A stretch of 64,000 nt of DNA from Microbacterium caowuchunii (GCF_008727755.1 NZ_CP044231.1:1984001-2048000); one strand, 5' to 3'; positions 35,655 through 44,644 are shown, counted from the stretch's first letter. Notes: a model not told the origin generated them from the sequence alone. Numbers and translations: made by a program.

Positions 35655-37859
35655 ATGGATTACGGTCATGCCCTGGAGTTCGGCGTCTTCATCACGCCGA
35701 CCAACACGCAACCCCAGGCGCCGGTGGCGTTGGCCCAGCTGAGCGAGCAGCTCGGCTTCGACCTCGTGACGTTCCAGGACCATCCCTATCAGCCGCGATT
35801 CCTGGACACGTGGACGCTGCTGTCCTACGCCGCGGCAGCGACGTCGACGATCCGGCTGGCGCCGAACGTCCTCAACCTGCCCTTGCGGCCGCCGGCCGTG
35901 CTCGCCCGCGCGGCGGCGTCACTCGACCTGCTCTCCGGTGGGCGGTTCGACCTGGCCCTGGGCGCGGGAGCGTTCTGGGACGCCATCGAGGCGATGGGAG
36001 TGCCGCGCTTGACCCCCGGGCAGTCCGTGGAAGCGCTCGAGGAGGCGATCGATCTCATCCGCGGTATCTGGGATCCCGACGAGCGCGGACCGCTGCCGAC
36101 CGGCGACCACTACCCGGTGACGGGGGCCAAGAGAGGACCCGCCCCGGCACACGACATCCCGATCTGGATCGGTGCGCTCAAGCCGAGGATGCTGCGCCTC
36201 ACCGGGAGGAAGGCCGACGGCTGGCTCCCCAGCCTCGGCAACCTCCAGCCCGCCGAGATCCGTTCCCAGCAGGAGCGGATCGACGATGCCGCACGCGGCG
36301 TCGGACGGAACCCGGCCGAGGTGCGACGCCTGCTGAACGTCCCCTACGGCACGGAGGCGGAGCGGCTCGCCGAACTCGCGCTCACCCATGGCTTCTCCAC
36401 CTTCATCGTGGTCTCCGACGATCCGAACGCGCTCAGCCGGTTCGCCCAGGAGACCGCCCCGATGGTCCGCGGACTGGTCGAGGCGGAGCGGGCGCGGCGA
36501 GGCACGGCCGCTCCGGGACGATCATCGCGCGCACTGGCCGCGCGGCGTGAGGGCATCGCCTACGACGAGGTGCCGGCATCCCTCAGGGACACGACGATCG
36601 AGCCGGGCGACTTCGCCTACCGAGCGGTGCGGTCCACGTACCTGCGCGGCGGCACACCCGGAATCGTCCTCCGTCCCGAAGACACCGCCGGTGTGCAGGA
36701 CGCGGTCGCCTTCGCCCGCGCGCACCGGCATCTACCTCTGGGCGTCCGCAGCGGCGGGCACGGCGTCAGCGGCCGCAGCACGAACGACGGCGGGCTCGTC
36801 ATCGACCTCGGCGCGCTCCGGGACATCGAGATCCTCGACGAACGGCGACGGTTGGTGCGTGTCGGTCCGGGAGCCCGCTGGCAGGACGTCGCGCGTGCAC
36901 TGGAACCGCACGGGTGGGCCATCACGAGCGGCGACTACGGGGGCGTCGGCGTGGGCGGGCTCGCCACCGCGGGCGGCATCGGATTCCTCGGCCGCGAACA
37001 CGGACTGACCATCGACCAGATGGTCGCCGCCGAGATCGTCCTGGCCGACGGCACGCTCGTGCGCGCCACGGAGGACGAGAACCCGGAGCTGTTCTGGGCC
37101 GTGCGCGGCGCAGGCGCCAACATCGGGATCGTCGTCTCCTTGGAGTTCCAGGCGACACCGGTCGGGAAGGTCGCGTGGGTCCAGCTGGTCTTCGACGCCT
37201 CGGATGCGGCATCCCTCCTCCAGCGATACGCCGCGGCGACGGAGGACTCCCCCCGCGACACGACGCTGTTCCTCATCGCCGGTACAAGCCGCGCCGCGAC
37301 CACCCCGGTCGCGCGACTGTACGGCGTGATCGATTCGGCGGACACGTCGGTCATCATCGAGCGGCTCCAGCCGTTCCTCACCATCGCCCCGCTGCTGGAC
37401 CAGTCCGTGCAGCTCGGCTCGTATGCCGACGTCATCTCCAACGCGCCCGACACCTCCCACGATGGGCGGGGCGAACCCGGTTTCCGCTCCGGCCTTCTGG
37501 ACGAGCTCGGCCCGGAGACGGCGGGAATCGCGGCAGAGCTGCTGCTCTCCGGGAGCACGCCCTGGTTCCAGCTCCGTCCGGTCGGCGGTGCCATCGCGGA
37601 CATCGCCCCGGAGGCGACCGCCTACGCGCATCGCCACGCCCGGTACTCCGTCACGGCGGTGGGCCGATCCGCGTCTTTCGATGAGCTGTGGGCGCGCCTC
37701 GAGGAGAGGTTCGCCGGCCTCTATCTCAGCTTCGAGTCACGCACCGGACCCGACATCGTGGCGCGGGCCTTCCCGCCCGCCACCCTGGAACGACTTCGCA
37801 CGATCAAGGAGCGGCGCGACCCCGAGGGCCTCTTCCGCGACAACTTCCCGGTCCGGTAG
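35655..37859 (+). CDS. Fusion of LLM flavin monooxygenase and FAD-linked (BBE-type) oxidase
   Basis: A 734-aa two-enzyme fusion. Residues 1-285 are a luciferase-like (LLM) flavin- or F420-dependent oxidoreductase (LEFGVFITPTNTQPQAPVAL, GFDLVTFQDHPYQPRF, LDLLSGGRFDLALGAG, PIWIGALKPRMLRLTGRKAD). From about 325 to the end is a PCMH/berberine-bridge-type FAD domain: GVRSGGHGVSGRS with H369 as the likely 8-alpha-histidyl FAD link, GGVGVGGLATAGGIGFLG, and the C-terminal ERRDPEGLFRDNFPV. The position where bicovalent enzymes have a 6-S-cysteinyl Cys is Asp/Tyr here, so attachment would be through the His only. It starts at ATG 35655 with AAGGAG, just after MerR promoter 2. Confidence 0.9.
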   Translation: MDYGHALEFGVFITPTNTQPQAPVALAQLSEQLGFDLVTFQDHPYQPRFLDTWTLLSYAAAATSTIRLAPNVLNLPLRPPAVLARAAASLDLLSGGRFDLALGAGAFWDAIEAMGVPRLTPGQSVEALEEAIDLIRGIWDPDERGPLPTGDHYPVTGAKRGPAPAHDIPIWIGALKPRMLRLTGRKADGWLPSLGNLQPAEIRSQQERIDDAARGVGRNPAEVRRLLNVPYGTEAERLAELALTHGFSTFIVVSDDPNALSRFAQETAPMVRGLVEAERARRGTAAPGRSSRALAARREGIAYDEVPASLRDTTIEPGDFAYRAVRSTYLRGGTPGIVLRPEDTAGVQDAVAFARAHRHLPLGVRSGGHGVSGRSTNDGGLVIDLGALRDIEILDERRRLVRVGPGARWQDVARALEPHGWAITSGDYGGVGVGGLATAGGIGFLGREHGLTIDQMVAAEIVLADGTLVRATEDENPELFWAVRGAGANIGIVVSLEFQATPVGKVAWVQLVFDASDAASLLQRYAAATEDSPRDTTLFLIAGTSRAATTPVARLYGVIDSADTSVIIERLQPFLTIAPLLDQSVQLGSYADVISNAPDTSHDGRGEPGFRSGLLDELGPETAGIAAELLLSGSTPWFQLRPVGGAIADIAPEATAYAHRHARYSVTAVGRSASFDELWARLEERFAGLYLSFESRTGPDIVARAFPPATLERLRTIKERRDPEGLFRDNFPVR

Positions 37860-37881
37860 ACGCGTATGCCGGGTCCACGGC

Positions 37882-37912
37882 TTGACCCGGTGCCGACCAC
37901 ACGGTTTTGGAT
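37882..37912 (+). promoter_or_regulatory. MerR-type promoter 3 (TTGACC-N19-TTGGAT)
   Basis: -35 TTGACC 37882-37887 and -10 TTGGAT 37907-37912, 19-bp spacer with ACCCGGT-N7-ACACGGT (37885-37905). It reads into the alpha/beta hydrolase gene at 38000. Confidence 0.68.
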
Positions 37913-37999
37913 GGGCACATCGGCACTCAGGGGCACTCCCCGGCGCCGCGCCCGTCCCTCTCCCCCGCCCCCGGCGGGCAGATCACCAGGAGCATCCTC

Positions 38000-38977
38000 A
38001 TGGCACGTGTCCATCATCGGTCGATCGACATCGACGGCCTCACGGTCTTCTACCGCGAAGCGGGAGCACGGGAGGCGCCGGCTCTGGTCCTCCTGCACGG
38101 GTACCCGACGAGTTCCCACATGTTCCGTCACCTCATGCCGAGGCTCGCCGAGAGATTCCACGTCATCGCCCCGGACCACATCGGCTTCGGGTTCTCGTCC
38201 GCTCCGCCGGTCGACGAGTTCGACTACACCTTCGACGCGCTCGCGGAGGTGACGCGCACCCTGCTCGCCCGTCTCGGGGTGACGCGGTACGCCATCTACG
38301 TCCAGGATTACGGCGCGCCCATCGGCTGGCGTCTCGCTCTCGCCGACCCGGGCGCGATCGTCGGCGTGATCTCGCAGAACGGGAACGCCTACGAGGAGGG
38401 GTTCGTCCCCGCGTTCTGGGCGCCGATCTGGACCCATGCGGAGCAGCGCAACGCTGCGAGCGAGGCCGCGCTGCTGCCGGCCCTCGGCAGGGAGGCCGTC
38501 GAATGGCAGTACACGCACGGTGAGCCGGATGTCTCCCTCGTCGATCCGGATGCGTGGGAGCACGACCTCGCGCTCCTCGCGCGCCCCGGTGTCCCTGCCG
38601 CGCAACTCGCCCTGTTCGCGGACTACGGCACGAACCCTCCTCTCTATCCGAAGGTCCACGACTGGCTCCGTGAGAGGGAGGTGCCCGTGCTGGCCGTCTG
38701 GGGGCGCAACGACGAGATCTTCGCCCCGGCAGGGGCGTCGGCCTTCGCGAAGGACAGCCCCGCAGCCGACGTCGTCCTCCTCGACGGTGGTCACTTCGCC
38801 CTGGAGACGCACCTCGACGAGGTGACCGAGGCGATCCTGATGTGGGCGGACCGGCACAGCCTCGGATCCCCCGCGTCGCGGATCCGGCTTCCCGCCCGTG
38901 ATGCGACAGGCGCCGCGACAGCCCCTGCCGTCCCCGTCAAGGGCACGGTGGACCAGGGTGCCGCGCTGCTATCGTGA
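38000..38977 (+). CDS. Alpha/beta hydrolase with Asp nucleophile (epoxide hydrolase/dehalogenase-like)
   Basis: A 325-aa alpha/beta hydrolase. HGYP (residues 33-36) is the oxyanion motif; the nucleophile elbow is VQDYGAP with D103, as in haloalkane dehalogenases and epoxide hydrolases, rather than a serine. The acid is in GRNDEIF and the base His in DGGHFALETH. The last ~35 residues are an extra Ala/Pro-rich tail. It would open epoxides or remove halides, perhaps from a xenobiotic. CAGGAG precedes ATG 38000, and MerR promoter 3 lies upstream. Confidence 0.9.
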   Translation: MARVHHRSIDIDGLTVFYREAGAREAPALVLLHGYPTSSHMFRHLMPRLAERFHVIAPDHIGFGFSSAPPVDEFDYTFDALAEVTRTLLARLGVTRYAIYVQDYGAPIGWRLALADPGAIVGVISQNGNAYEEGFVPAFWAPIWTHAEQRNAASEAALLPALGREAVEWQYTHGEPDVSLVDPDAWEHDLALLARPGVPAAQLALFADYGTNPPLYPKVHDWLREREVPVLAVWGRNDEIFAPAGASAFAKDSPAADVVLLDGGHFALETHLDEVTEAILMWADRHSLGSPASRIRLPARDATGAATAPAVPVKGTVDQGAALLS

Positions 38978-39085
38978 GTGCCGGCACTCCGAAGTGCCCT
39001 CGCGCAGTCGATGACGAAGTGCTCGTCTGACACGTTCGCGGAGAGGACTGGCCCCGGCCAGGACATGTCCGCGGTGGAGATTGCG

Positions 39086-39110
39086 CAACCGACCCCGACC
39101 CGGTCGGTTG
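39086..39110. repeat. Inverted repeat upstream of DUF1801 gene
   Basis: CAACCGACC (39086-39094) and GGTCGGTTG (39102-39110) are perfect complements around 7 nt. It may be an operator for the gene at 39156. It resembles the MerR dyads only in having 7-nt spacing; the -35 is not TTGAC. Confidence 0.5.
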
Positions 39111-39155
39111 TGTTCACCATGCCGCGAATGCGGCGCGAGAGAAGGGTGGGACATC

Positions 39156-39536
39156 ATGTCCACGACCAAGACGGACAACGCGACGAAGGACCTGCAGGCG
39201 GTCTCGGAGAAGATCGCCGAGTGGCCGGAACCGTTCGCGACGATCGGCGCCCGGCTGCACGAAACGATCCTGACGGCCGGACCGAAGCTCAAGCCACGAC
39301 TCTGGTACGGCATGCCCGGCTACGCCGTGGGCCGCAGCACGCCGGTACTGGTGTTCTTCCGCGTGGACGACGGGGTGATGTCGTTCGGCCTGTCGGAGAA
39401 GGCCACGGTCGAACGCGAAGCCGGCAGCACGTTGCGCCCCTCTGCGTGGTTCCTCGAGGAGATCGATGACGCGACTCTCCGGAAGATCGCGGACCTCGTG
39501 CGTACCGCGTTCTCCGGATCCGCAACGTCGGACTGA
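39156..39536 (+). CDS. DUF1801 (YdhG-like) protein
   Basis: A 126-aa protein with the DUF1801 features LKPRLWYGMPGYAVG and VLVFFRVDDGVMSFGLSE, similar to YdhG/frataxin-like 'iron chaperone' proteins, a function that is only partly supported in the family. AAGGGTGGG lies upstream of ATG 39156. The 178-bp upstream gap holds the inverted repeat at 39086 and the palindrome GGACATGTCC. Confidence 0.82.
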   Translation: MSTTKTDNATKDLQAVSEKIAEWPEPFATIGARLHETILTAGPKLKPRLWYGMPGYAVGRSTPVLVFFRVDDGVMSFGLSEKATVEREAGSTLRPSAWFLEEIDDATLRKIADLVRTAFSGSATSD

Positions 39537-39544
39537 CCAGCGGG

Positions 39545-39580
39545 CCCGGCCGGGGAGGACACGCGTGCTCCCCGGCCGGG
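39545..39580. terminator. Bidirectional terminator
   Basis: Perfect 12-bp stem (39545-39556 with 39569-39580) around a 12-nt loop, between the convergent DUF1801 and aminotransferase genes. Confidence 0.8.
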
Positions 39581-39632
39581 ATGCGCACGCGGTGGCGAGG
39601 GATCTCCCGCGCTCAGCGCCTCGGCGCGGCGG

Positions 39633-40733
39633 TCAGGCGGCCACCCGGGCGAGCGCGGCGGCGAGCGCTGTCTCGAAGCGGTGGATGTCGCCGACGGTGT
39701 TGTAGAAGTGCGGCGAGACGCGCACGAGCCCTCCCCTGGTGACGACGTCCACACCATCCTCCCGGAGCAGATCCACGATCCCGTTCGCGTCGGAATGCTC
39801 GAAGGCGATGATCCCCCCGCGATCGGCGGGCGTCACGATGCGGAGGCCGTGGCCGGTGACCGCTTCCGCCACCATCGCGGTGAGCGTCTCGACACGCGCG
39901 TAGACGGTGTCCCATCCCAGGTCCTCCAGATACGCGAGCGTCGTGTCGAGGACGGCGAGCCCGGGGAAGTTCGGCTCGGAGTACTCGAACCGGGGAGCGG
40001 GCTCTGGGTTGCGGTATCCCCGGTACGCCGGGGTCAGGATGGTCCGGGCCCGCTCGCGGAAGACGCCGACGGCGGTGCCGAAGCCCGACATCAGCCACTT
40101 GAACACCCCTGCGCCGTAGACGTCCACCGGAGTCAGGTCCACGGGGATGGAGCCGAGCGCCTCGATCCCGTCGACGACGAGGAGGGCGCCCACCTCCCGG
40201 CATCTCTCGCCCAGCCGGGTGAGATCGACGCGCGTGCCGGTCGTCGCGTTGACGTGGGTGACGGCCACCATCCTGGTGCGCGGTGTCATAGCGGCCAGGA
40301 GCGCATCCGTTCGCTCCTGCTCCGCCTCGATCTGCGTGGGAATGATCCGGGCGCCGGACTCACGAGCGCGCTGCCACGGCAGCACGACGGAGGGGAAGTC
40401 GTCGGAGGGGAAGACCACCTCATCGCCCGACTCCCATGGCATGCTCGCCGCGGCGAGGTTCATGACCTCCGTCGTGCTGCGCAGGAACGCGATGTCCTCG
40501 CTCGGGACATGCAGCATGCCGGCCAGGCGGGTGCGGGCCGACTCCGCCCGCTCGATCCATCCCGGCCGCGCGTCCGCGCCGAACTGCGCGATCTCGGTGA
40601 AATGCGCAGCAGCGGCCGCGGGAGCGCCCGACCACGGCAGACCGGCACCGGCCGAGTTCAGGTACACCCGCTGCCCCCGGTAGGGGAAGTCCCGGCGCAG
40701 CCGCTGCTCGAGCGGGTCCTCAGCGGGGCTCAT
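39633..40733 (-). CDS. Class V aminotransferase-fold PLP enzyme (paralogue A)
   Basis: A 366-aa fold-type I PLP enzyme of the class V (cysteine desulfurase/isopenicillin-epimerase) group. The PLP-binding Asp is D188 ([11 protein letters not shown]) and the Schiff-base lysine is K212 in [17 protein letters not shown]. The N-terminus [13 protein letters not shown] and [14 protein letters not shown] are family features. The desulfurase Cys loop is not seen, so a racemase, lyase or hydrolase role is more likely. It lies 9 bp after paralogue B, in an operon headed by a RidA-like gene. Confidence 0.92.
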   Translation of the reverse strand: MSPAEDPLEQRLRRDFPYRGQRVYLNSAGAGLPWSGAPAAAAAHFTEIAQFGADARPGWIERAESARTRLAGMLHVPSEDIAFLRSTTEVMNLAAASMPWESGDEVVFPSDDFPSVVLPWQRARESGARIIPTQIEAEQERTDALLAAMTPRTRMVAVTHVNATTGTRVDLTRLGERCREVGALLVVDGIEALGSIPVDLTPVDVYGAGVFKWLMSGFGTAVGVFRERARTILTPAYRGYRNPEPAPRFEYSEPNFPGLAVLDTTLAYLEDLGWDTVYARVETLTAMVAEAVTGHGLRIVTPADRGGIIAFEHSDANGIVDLLREDGVDVVTRGGLVRVSPHFYNTVGDIHRFETALAAALARVAA

Positions 40734-40742
40734 CGCGCCGCC

Positions 40743-41828
40743 TCACCGGTTCGCGACGACGTCACGGAACTCCTCGAGGAAGCGGTCGATGTCCTCGCGC
40801 GAGTTGTAGAAATGGGGAGACACCAGGGTCCTGCCCGCTCGATCGGAGACGGACACCCGCCGCTTCTGGAGCTCTGCCGCCACGTAGGCGGAGTCGGCCG
40901 TCTCGATGGCGATGATCCCCGCGCGGAGATCAGGCGGGGTGAGCGCCGGGACGCCGATCCGCTCCAGCCCGACGAGGAGTTCTCCGGTGAGCGCGCGGAC
41001 CCTGTCGTGGATCCGTTCCCAGCCGATCCCCTCGAGATACTGGAGGGTGGCGTTCAGGACGTACAGGCCGGGGAAGTTGGGGGCGGCGTAGCTCAGAGAG
41101 GTGCTCGGCGGAGGATTCCCGTAGCTCCGGAAGATCGGCGTCAGCACGTCGCGGGTGCGCTCCCGGAACACCCCCAGGGCAGTCCCGAATCCCGACATCA
41201 GCCATTTGAAGACGCCCGCGGCGTACACGTCGACCATCGTGAGGTCCACCGGGATGGCGCCCAGAGCCTGGATGCCGTCCACCATGAACAGAGCGTCGAC
41301 GTCGCGGCAGGCAGCGCCGATCCGTGTCAGATCGAGGGTCACCCCGGTCCACGGGTGCACATGGGAGACGCACACCACGCGCGTGCGAGGGGTGATCGCG
41401 TCCAGGAGATCCTGCTCCCGGGTATCCGGCCCGGTGGGATGGACCATGGTGAGCGACGCGCCCAGCTCCGTGGCGTGCGTCCACGCGAGGAGGCTGCACG
41501 GATAGTCGTCAGCGAAGACCACGATCTCGTCGCCCGACTGCCAGGTCATGCTGTTCGCGGCGAGGTTCAGCACCTCACTGGTGTTGCGGAAGAAGCCCAC
41601 CTCGTCCGCGGGGACGTTCAGCAGCGCGGCCGACCTCTGCTTGGCACCGTCGGCCTCGACCCGCCACTGCGGCTGCGCATCGCATCCGAGCAACGCCACA
41701 TCGCGGTAATAGCGTCCGCCCGCGTCGGCCGCTCCGGGGAACGCGAGTCCCGCACCGGCGGATTGGAGATAGACCCATCCTTCGCGTACGCGGAAGTCAC
41801 CCTCGATATCGGCGAGAAGATCGTTCAC
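40743..41828 (-). CDS. Class V aminotransferase-fold PLP enzyme (paralogue B)
   Basis: A 361-aa homologue of the next gene with the same motifs: WVYLQSAGAGLAF, VSHVHPWTGVTLDL, D184 in LFMVDGIQALG and K208 in [17 protein letters not shown]. The two proteins share long blocks, so they arose by tandem duplication and have since diverged, especially in the N-terminal third. Separate substrate ranges or a heterodimer are possible. It is 56 bp downstream of the RidA-like gene. Confidence 0.92.
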   Translation of the reverse strand: MNDLLADIEGDFRVREGWVYLQSAGAGLAFPGAADAGGRYYRDVALLGCDAQPQWRVEADGAKQRSAALLNVPADEVGFFRNTSEVLNLAANSMTWQSGDEIVVFADDYPCSLLAWTHATELGASLTMVHPTGPDTREQDLLDAITPRTRVVCVSHVHPWTGVTLDLTRIGAACRDVDALFMVDGIQALGAIPVDLTMVDVYAAGVFKWLMSGFGTALGVFRERTRDVLTPIFRSYGNPPPSTSLSYAAPNFPGLYVLNATLQYLEGIGWERIHDRVRALTGELLVGLERIGVPALTPPDLRAGIIAIETADSAYVAAELQKRRVSVSDRAGRTLVSPHFYNSREDIDRFLEEFRDVVANR

Positions 41829-41884
41829 TCATCGGCCCTCAGCCACCGGAGCCGACGGCCGGGCACCGCGACGTGTCACGCGGC

Positions 41885-42292
41885 TCACTTGACGGCCGTC
41901 GCCTCGAACTCGCAGAGCATGTCCGGGTGGGCGAGACTCTCCACCGCGAGGAAGACACCCGCCGCCTTGCAGCCGACCTCGCCCAGGAAACGGCCGACCG
42001 CGTCGTTGCCGACGGCCCAGAACTGCTCGAGGTGGCTCGCCTTGACGTACCAGTTCAGCCGGACGACGTCCGACCATTCGTATCCCGCTTCCCGAAGCGC
42101 GGTCCCGGTCTTCTCCAGGGCGAACACCGCCTGGGCAGCGATGTCTCCCACGTGTTGCGCCTGGCGCTCGCGTGTCGCCGTCGTCCCGGACAACCAGAGG
42201 ATGTTGCCTCCGGTGGTCTCGATGCCCCCCTGCAGGTAGCCGATCTTCTCATCGCCGGCCCACGGTGCAATCACTCTGCGGTCGCTCGTCAT
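41885..42292 (-). CDS. RidA/YjgF-family protein lacking the catalytic Arg
   Basis: A 135-aa Rid-family protein (LWLSGTTATRERQAQHVGDI, AAQAVFALEKTGTALREAGY, VVRLNWYVKASHLEQF). In true RidA enamine/imine deaminases an Arg in a PARS-like motif is essential; here the aligned stretch reads GCKAAGVFLAVESLA, without that Arg. It may therefore be one of the non-deaminase Rid groups. As first gene before two PLP enzymes, it may bind or process the imines they produce. AAGGGGGAG precedes ATG 42292. Confidence 0.88.
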   Translation of the reverse strand: MTSDRRVIAPWAGDEKIGYLQGGIETTGGNILWLSGTTATRERQAQHVGDIAAQAVFALEKTGTALREAGYEWSDVVRLNWYVKASHLEQFWAVGNDAVGRFLGEVGCKAAGVFLAVESLAHPDMLCEFEATAVK

Positions 42293-42410
42293 CGGTATCG
42301 CTCCCCCTTGTGCGGTAACTCCTCCGAGAGTGGCGGTCTTGTAGTCCGCCGGGAAGGCCGATTCCGCCGGACGAAAGGTTGCGTGCGGCGCGTACCCGCG
42401 GCGCCGGGGG

Positions 42411-42938
42411 TCAGGGACGGAGCGGCGTCACGGACTGCGAGACGAACCGCCGGTCGGAGAGCACGCCCGCGTCGAGCAGCGTGAGGGTCGCGTCCTCGAC
42501 CTCGTCCAGCAGGCGGTTCGCAGCATCCGGGGCGAGACGGCCATCCTTCACTGCGCCGAGGGACGCCCTCGCCCACTTGGAGAACGCGCCGGCGACGCCC
42601 ATCCCGTTCCAGTGCGCGCCCGGCGCGTCCTGGACGCCGCGGTTCTTCGGGAAGCCCCATCCTTCGGGAAGCTCCCACGGCCAGATCTTCGCGGCGATCA
42701 CGTACTCATCATCGACCTCGGCGTGCGTCACGACCCTGCCGCGTGCCTCGTGCTCACCGAGACCGGTCGCCGCGAACAGCTCCTTCACCGTGCCCGGCAC
42801 GGTCTCGATCGTCCCGCCGACCGCGGCCTGCACGCGTTCCGGCAGGAAGGGGAGGATGACGGGAGCGGCCAGCGCGAGGAGCCCGGCGAGGACGAGCGCG
42901 ACCACGCCGGCGATGGCGATCTTGACACGGGTCTGCAT
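42411..42938 (-). CDS. Membrane-anchored protein of unknown function
   Basis: A 175-aa protein. An N-terminal helix (VKIAIAGVVALVLAGLLALA) anchors it to the membrane or acts as a signal. The rest has AAKIWPWELPEGWGFPKN and a helical end. No family is recognised. The start ATG 42938 has a purine-poor leader. Confidence 0.72.
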   Translation of the reverse strand: MQTRVKIAIAGVVALVLAGLLALAAPVILPFLPERVQAAVGGTIETVPGTVKELFAATGLGEHEARGRVVTHAEVDDEYVIAAKIWPWELPEGWGFPKNRGVQDAPGAHWNGMGVAGAFSKWARASLGAVKDGRLAPDAANRLLDEVEDATLTLLDAGVLSDRRFVSQSVTPLRP

Positions 42939-43050
42939 AGCGGACAGATTGCCAGCGACCCCCGCCGGAGCTCAATCAGGATTCTGCCCGGCGCGCACCG
43001 GCACGGTCCCCGGCCCGATCGCACCGGACACCCTGCCAGCGGCGTGAACG

Positions 43051-43077
43051 CCCGCCGGTGACCCGTCAACCGGCGGG
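43051..43077 (-). terminator. Hairpin over the stop of the 43066 gene
   Basis: CCCGCCGGT (43051-43059) pairs perfectly with ACCGGCGGG (43069-43077) around 9 nt that include the stop codon. Confidence 0.6.
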
Positions 43078-43602
43078 ATAGCGCGTCAGCCGCAGGTTGC
43101 TCGTGCGTTGCGAGCGGGCAAGTCCGATCCCACCGGCCGCAGCTGCGCCGAAGAACGCCAACGCACTGATGACGTACAACGGTGCTGCCCACGGTGAGCG
43201 ATCGGCGCCACTGATCAGGTAGGTATCGGCCAGCCCCATGCCTGCACCGAAGGACGCGACGAAGTACGCCGGCGCACCGAAGACAAGGATCAGCAGATAG
43301 GCGAAAACCGCAGCGATCGGCGTCGCAACGCGGCTCCGAGCGAGAAGCACCAAGGCGAGCACCGCGATGGCGACCCCGACGCTCAGCACGCCGATGGCCA
43401 TCGGGGCGCTCAGCGACTCCCCTGCCATAGCCATCTCGGTATGGATCCGATCGAGGGACCTTCCCGGAGCGGCGGCGAGCGGGTTGAGAACCAGGATCTG
43501 CAGGAGCGCCAGACCCGCGTAGGCGATCACCAGGAGGGTGCCGATGCACGCGATCACGACGACGGCGCGATGGTTCGGACTCTGCGCGCGGGATTCGATC
43601 AC
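43066..43602 (-). CDS. Four-helix membrane protein of unknown function
   Basis: A 178-aa protein with about four transmembrane helices (VVVIACIGTLLVIAYAGLAL, MAIGVLSVGVAIAVLALVLL, AAVFAYLLILVFGAPAYFV, LYVISALAFFGAAAAGGIGL). No family is recognised. It starts at GTG 43602 with no clear ribosome-binding site. Its codon choice looks less GC-biased than that of most neighbours. Confidence 0.7.
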   Translation of the reverse strand: MIESRAQSPNHRAVVVIACIGTLLVIAYAGLALLQILVLNPLAAAPGRSLDRIHTEMAMAGESLSAPMAIGVLSVGVAIAVLALVLLARSRVATPIAAVFAYLLILVFGAPAYFVASFGAGMGLADTYLISGADRSPWAAPLYVISALAFFGAAAAGGIGLARSQRTSNLRLTRYPAG

Positions 43603-43738
43603 GTCGCCAGCGTGTCAGCAGTGCGTCGGATGACACAAGCTCCGCCTCAGCCGACGCCGACGGATGGTGAGGACGCCCGAAGCCGAACGGTGAGCCGCCG
43701 AGCGGATGACGCCCCAGGGCGGCGTGCGGATCGCGACG

Positions 43739-44644
43739 CTAGGTGCGACGCTCGCTGAGCTGTTTCGGTTGCCATGCAGCGAGTTTGTCGGGGCTCATGG
43801 CGAAGTAGATGCCGCGGATCTTCCCCGAAGCGATGTGGAACGAGATGACGCCGAGCACGTCACGGCGTCCCTTCCGCTTGGTTCGAACGAGGGCGAATCC
43901 GGGGGCGTCGTTCACCACTGTGCGCTCGATCACCACGCCACGCATCGGGCGGCGCAGGATGCCGAGGAGGAAGGGCGCGACCTTCACAGCCCCGACCACC
44001 GGCTGGCGCGCGATGCCGATCCTGCCGTTTCCGTCGCTGATCGAGGTCACCTGCGGATCGAGCACCGCGATCAACCCGGCCAGGTCGCCGTGCTCGCATG
44101 CCTCCTGGAACGCATCCACGAGCCGTGAGTGCTCACCGGGATCCGAAGGACGGTATCGCCCGTCGTCGAGGTGTCTCCGCGCTGAGACCGCCGCTTGGCG
44201 CACCGCAGCGGGCGTGCGCCCGACGATTTCTGCGATCTCGGCATACGGCACCCCGAAGGCTTCGTGCAGCACGTAGGTGACGCGCTCCGCGGGGGTGAGC
44301 GATTCCAGCGCGACCAAGAGCGCCATACTCACCGAGTCGTCACGCGTGACGCGATCCAACGGTTCGACGCCCGACGTCGCATAAGCCGGGATCGGTTCGG
44401 GAAGCCACGGGCCGACGTATCGTTCCCGCCGCATCGGCGCAGAGCCGAGCAGGTTCAGACACAGGCGGGACGCGGCCGTGGTGAACCACGCGGCAGGGTT
44501 CTCGATCCGCTCACGCTCTACGGGGTCGAGCCGATACCAGCGTTCGAAGCTCTGCTGAACGATGTCCTCGGCATCGTTCCAGCTACCGAGCATGCGGTAT
44601 GCGAGCCGCATCAACCGCACTCGTTCGCTTTCGACGTCGACCAT
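43739..44644 (-). CDS. ECF41-group RNA polymerase sigma factor (SigJ-like)
   Basis: A 301-aa extracytoplasmic-function sigma factor. Regions 2 and 4 are at the N-terminus (LMRLAYRMLGSWNDAEDIVQ, VTYVLHEAFGVPYAEIAEIV), linked by the ECF41 WLPEP signature (GPWLPEPIPAY). A SnoaL-like C-terminal extension follows, with SDGNGRIG (the DGGGK position) and YFAMSPDKLA (the NPDKL position). In ECF41 proteins this extension controls activity in place of an anti-sigma factor. The divergent FAD oxidoreductase is the expected partner, as ECF41 genes usually sit beside an oxidoreductase, epimerase or carboxymuconolactone decarboxylase. Confidence 0.92.
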   Translation of the reverse strand: MVDVESERVRLMRLAYRMLGSWNDAEDIVQQSFERWYRLDPVERERIENPAAWFTTAASRLCLNLLGSAPMRRERYVGPWLPEPIPAYATSGVEPLDRVTRDDSVSMALLVALESLTPAERVTYVLHEAFGVPYAEIAEIVGRTPAAVRQAAVSARRHLDDGRYRPSDPGEHSRLVDAFQEACEHGDLAGLIAVLDPQVTSISDGNGRIGIARQPVVGAVKVAPFLLGILRRPMRGVVIERTVVNDAPGFALVRTKRKGRRDVLGVISFHIASGKIRGIYFAMSPDKLAAWQPKQLSERRT

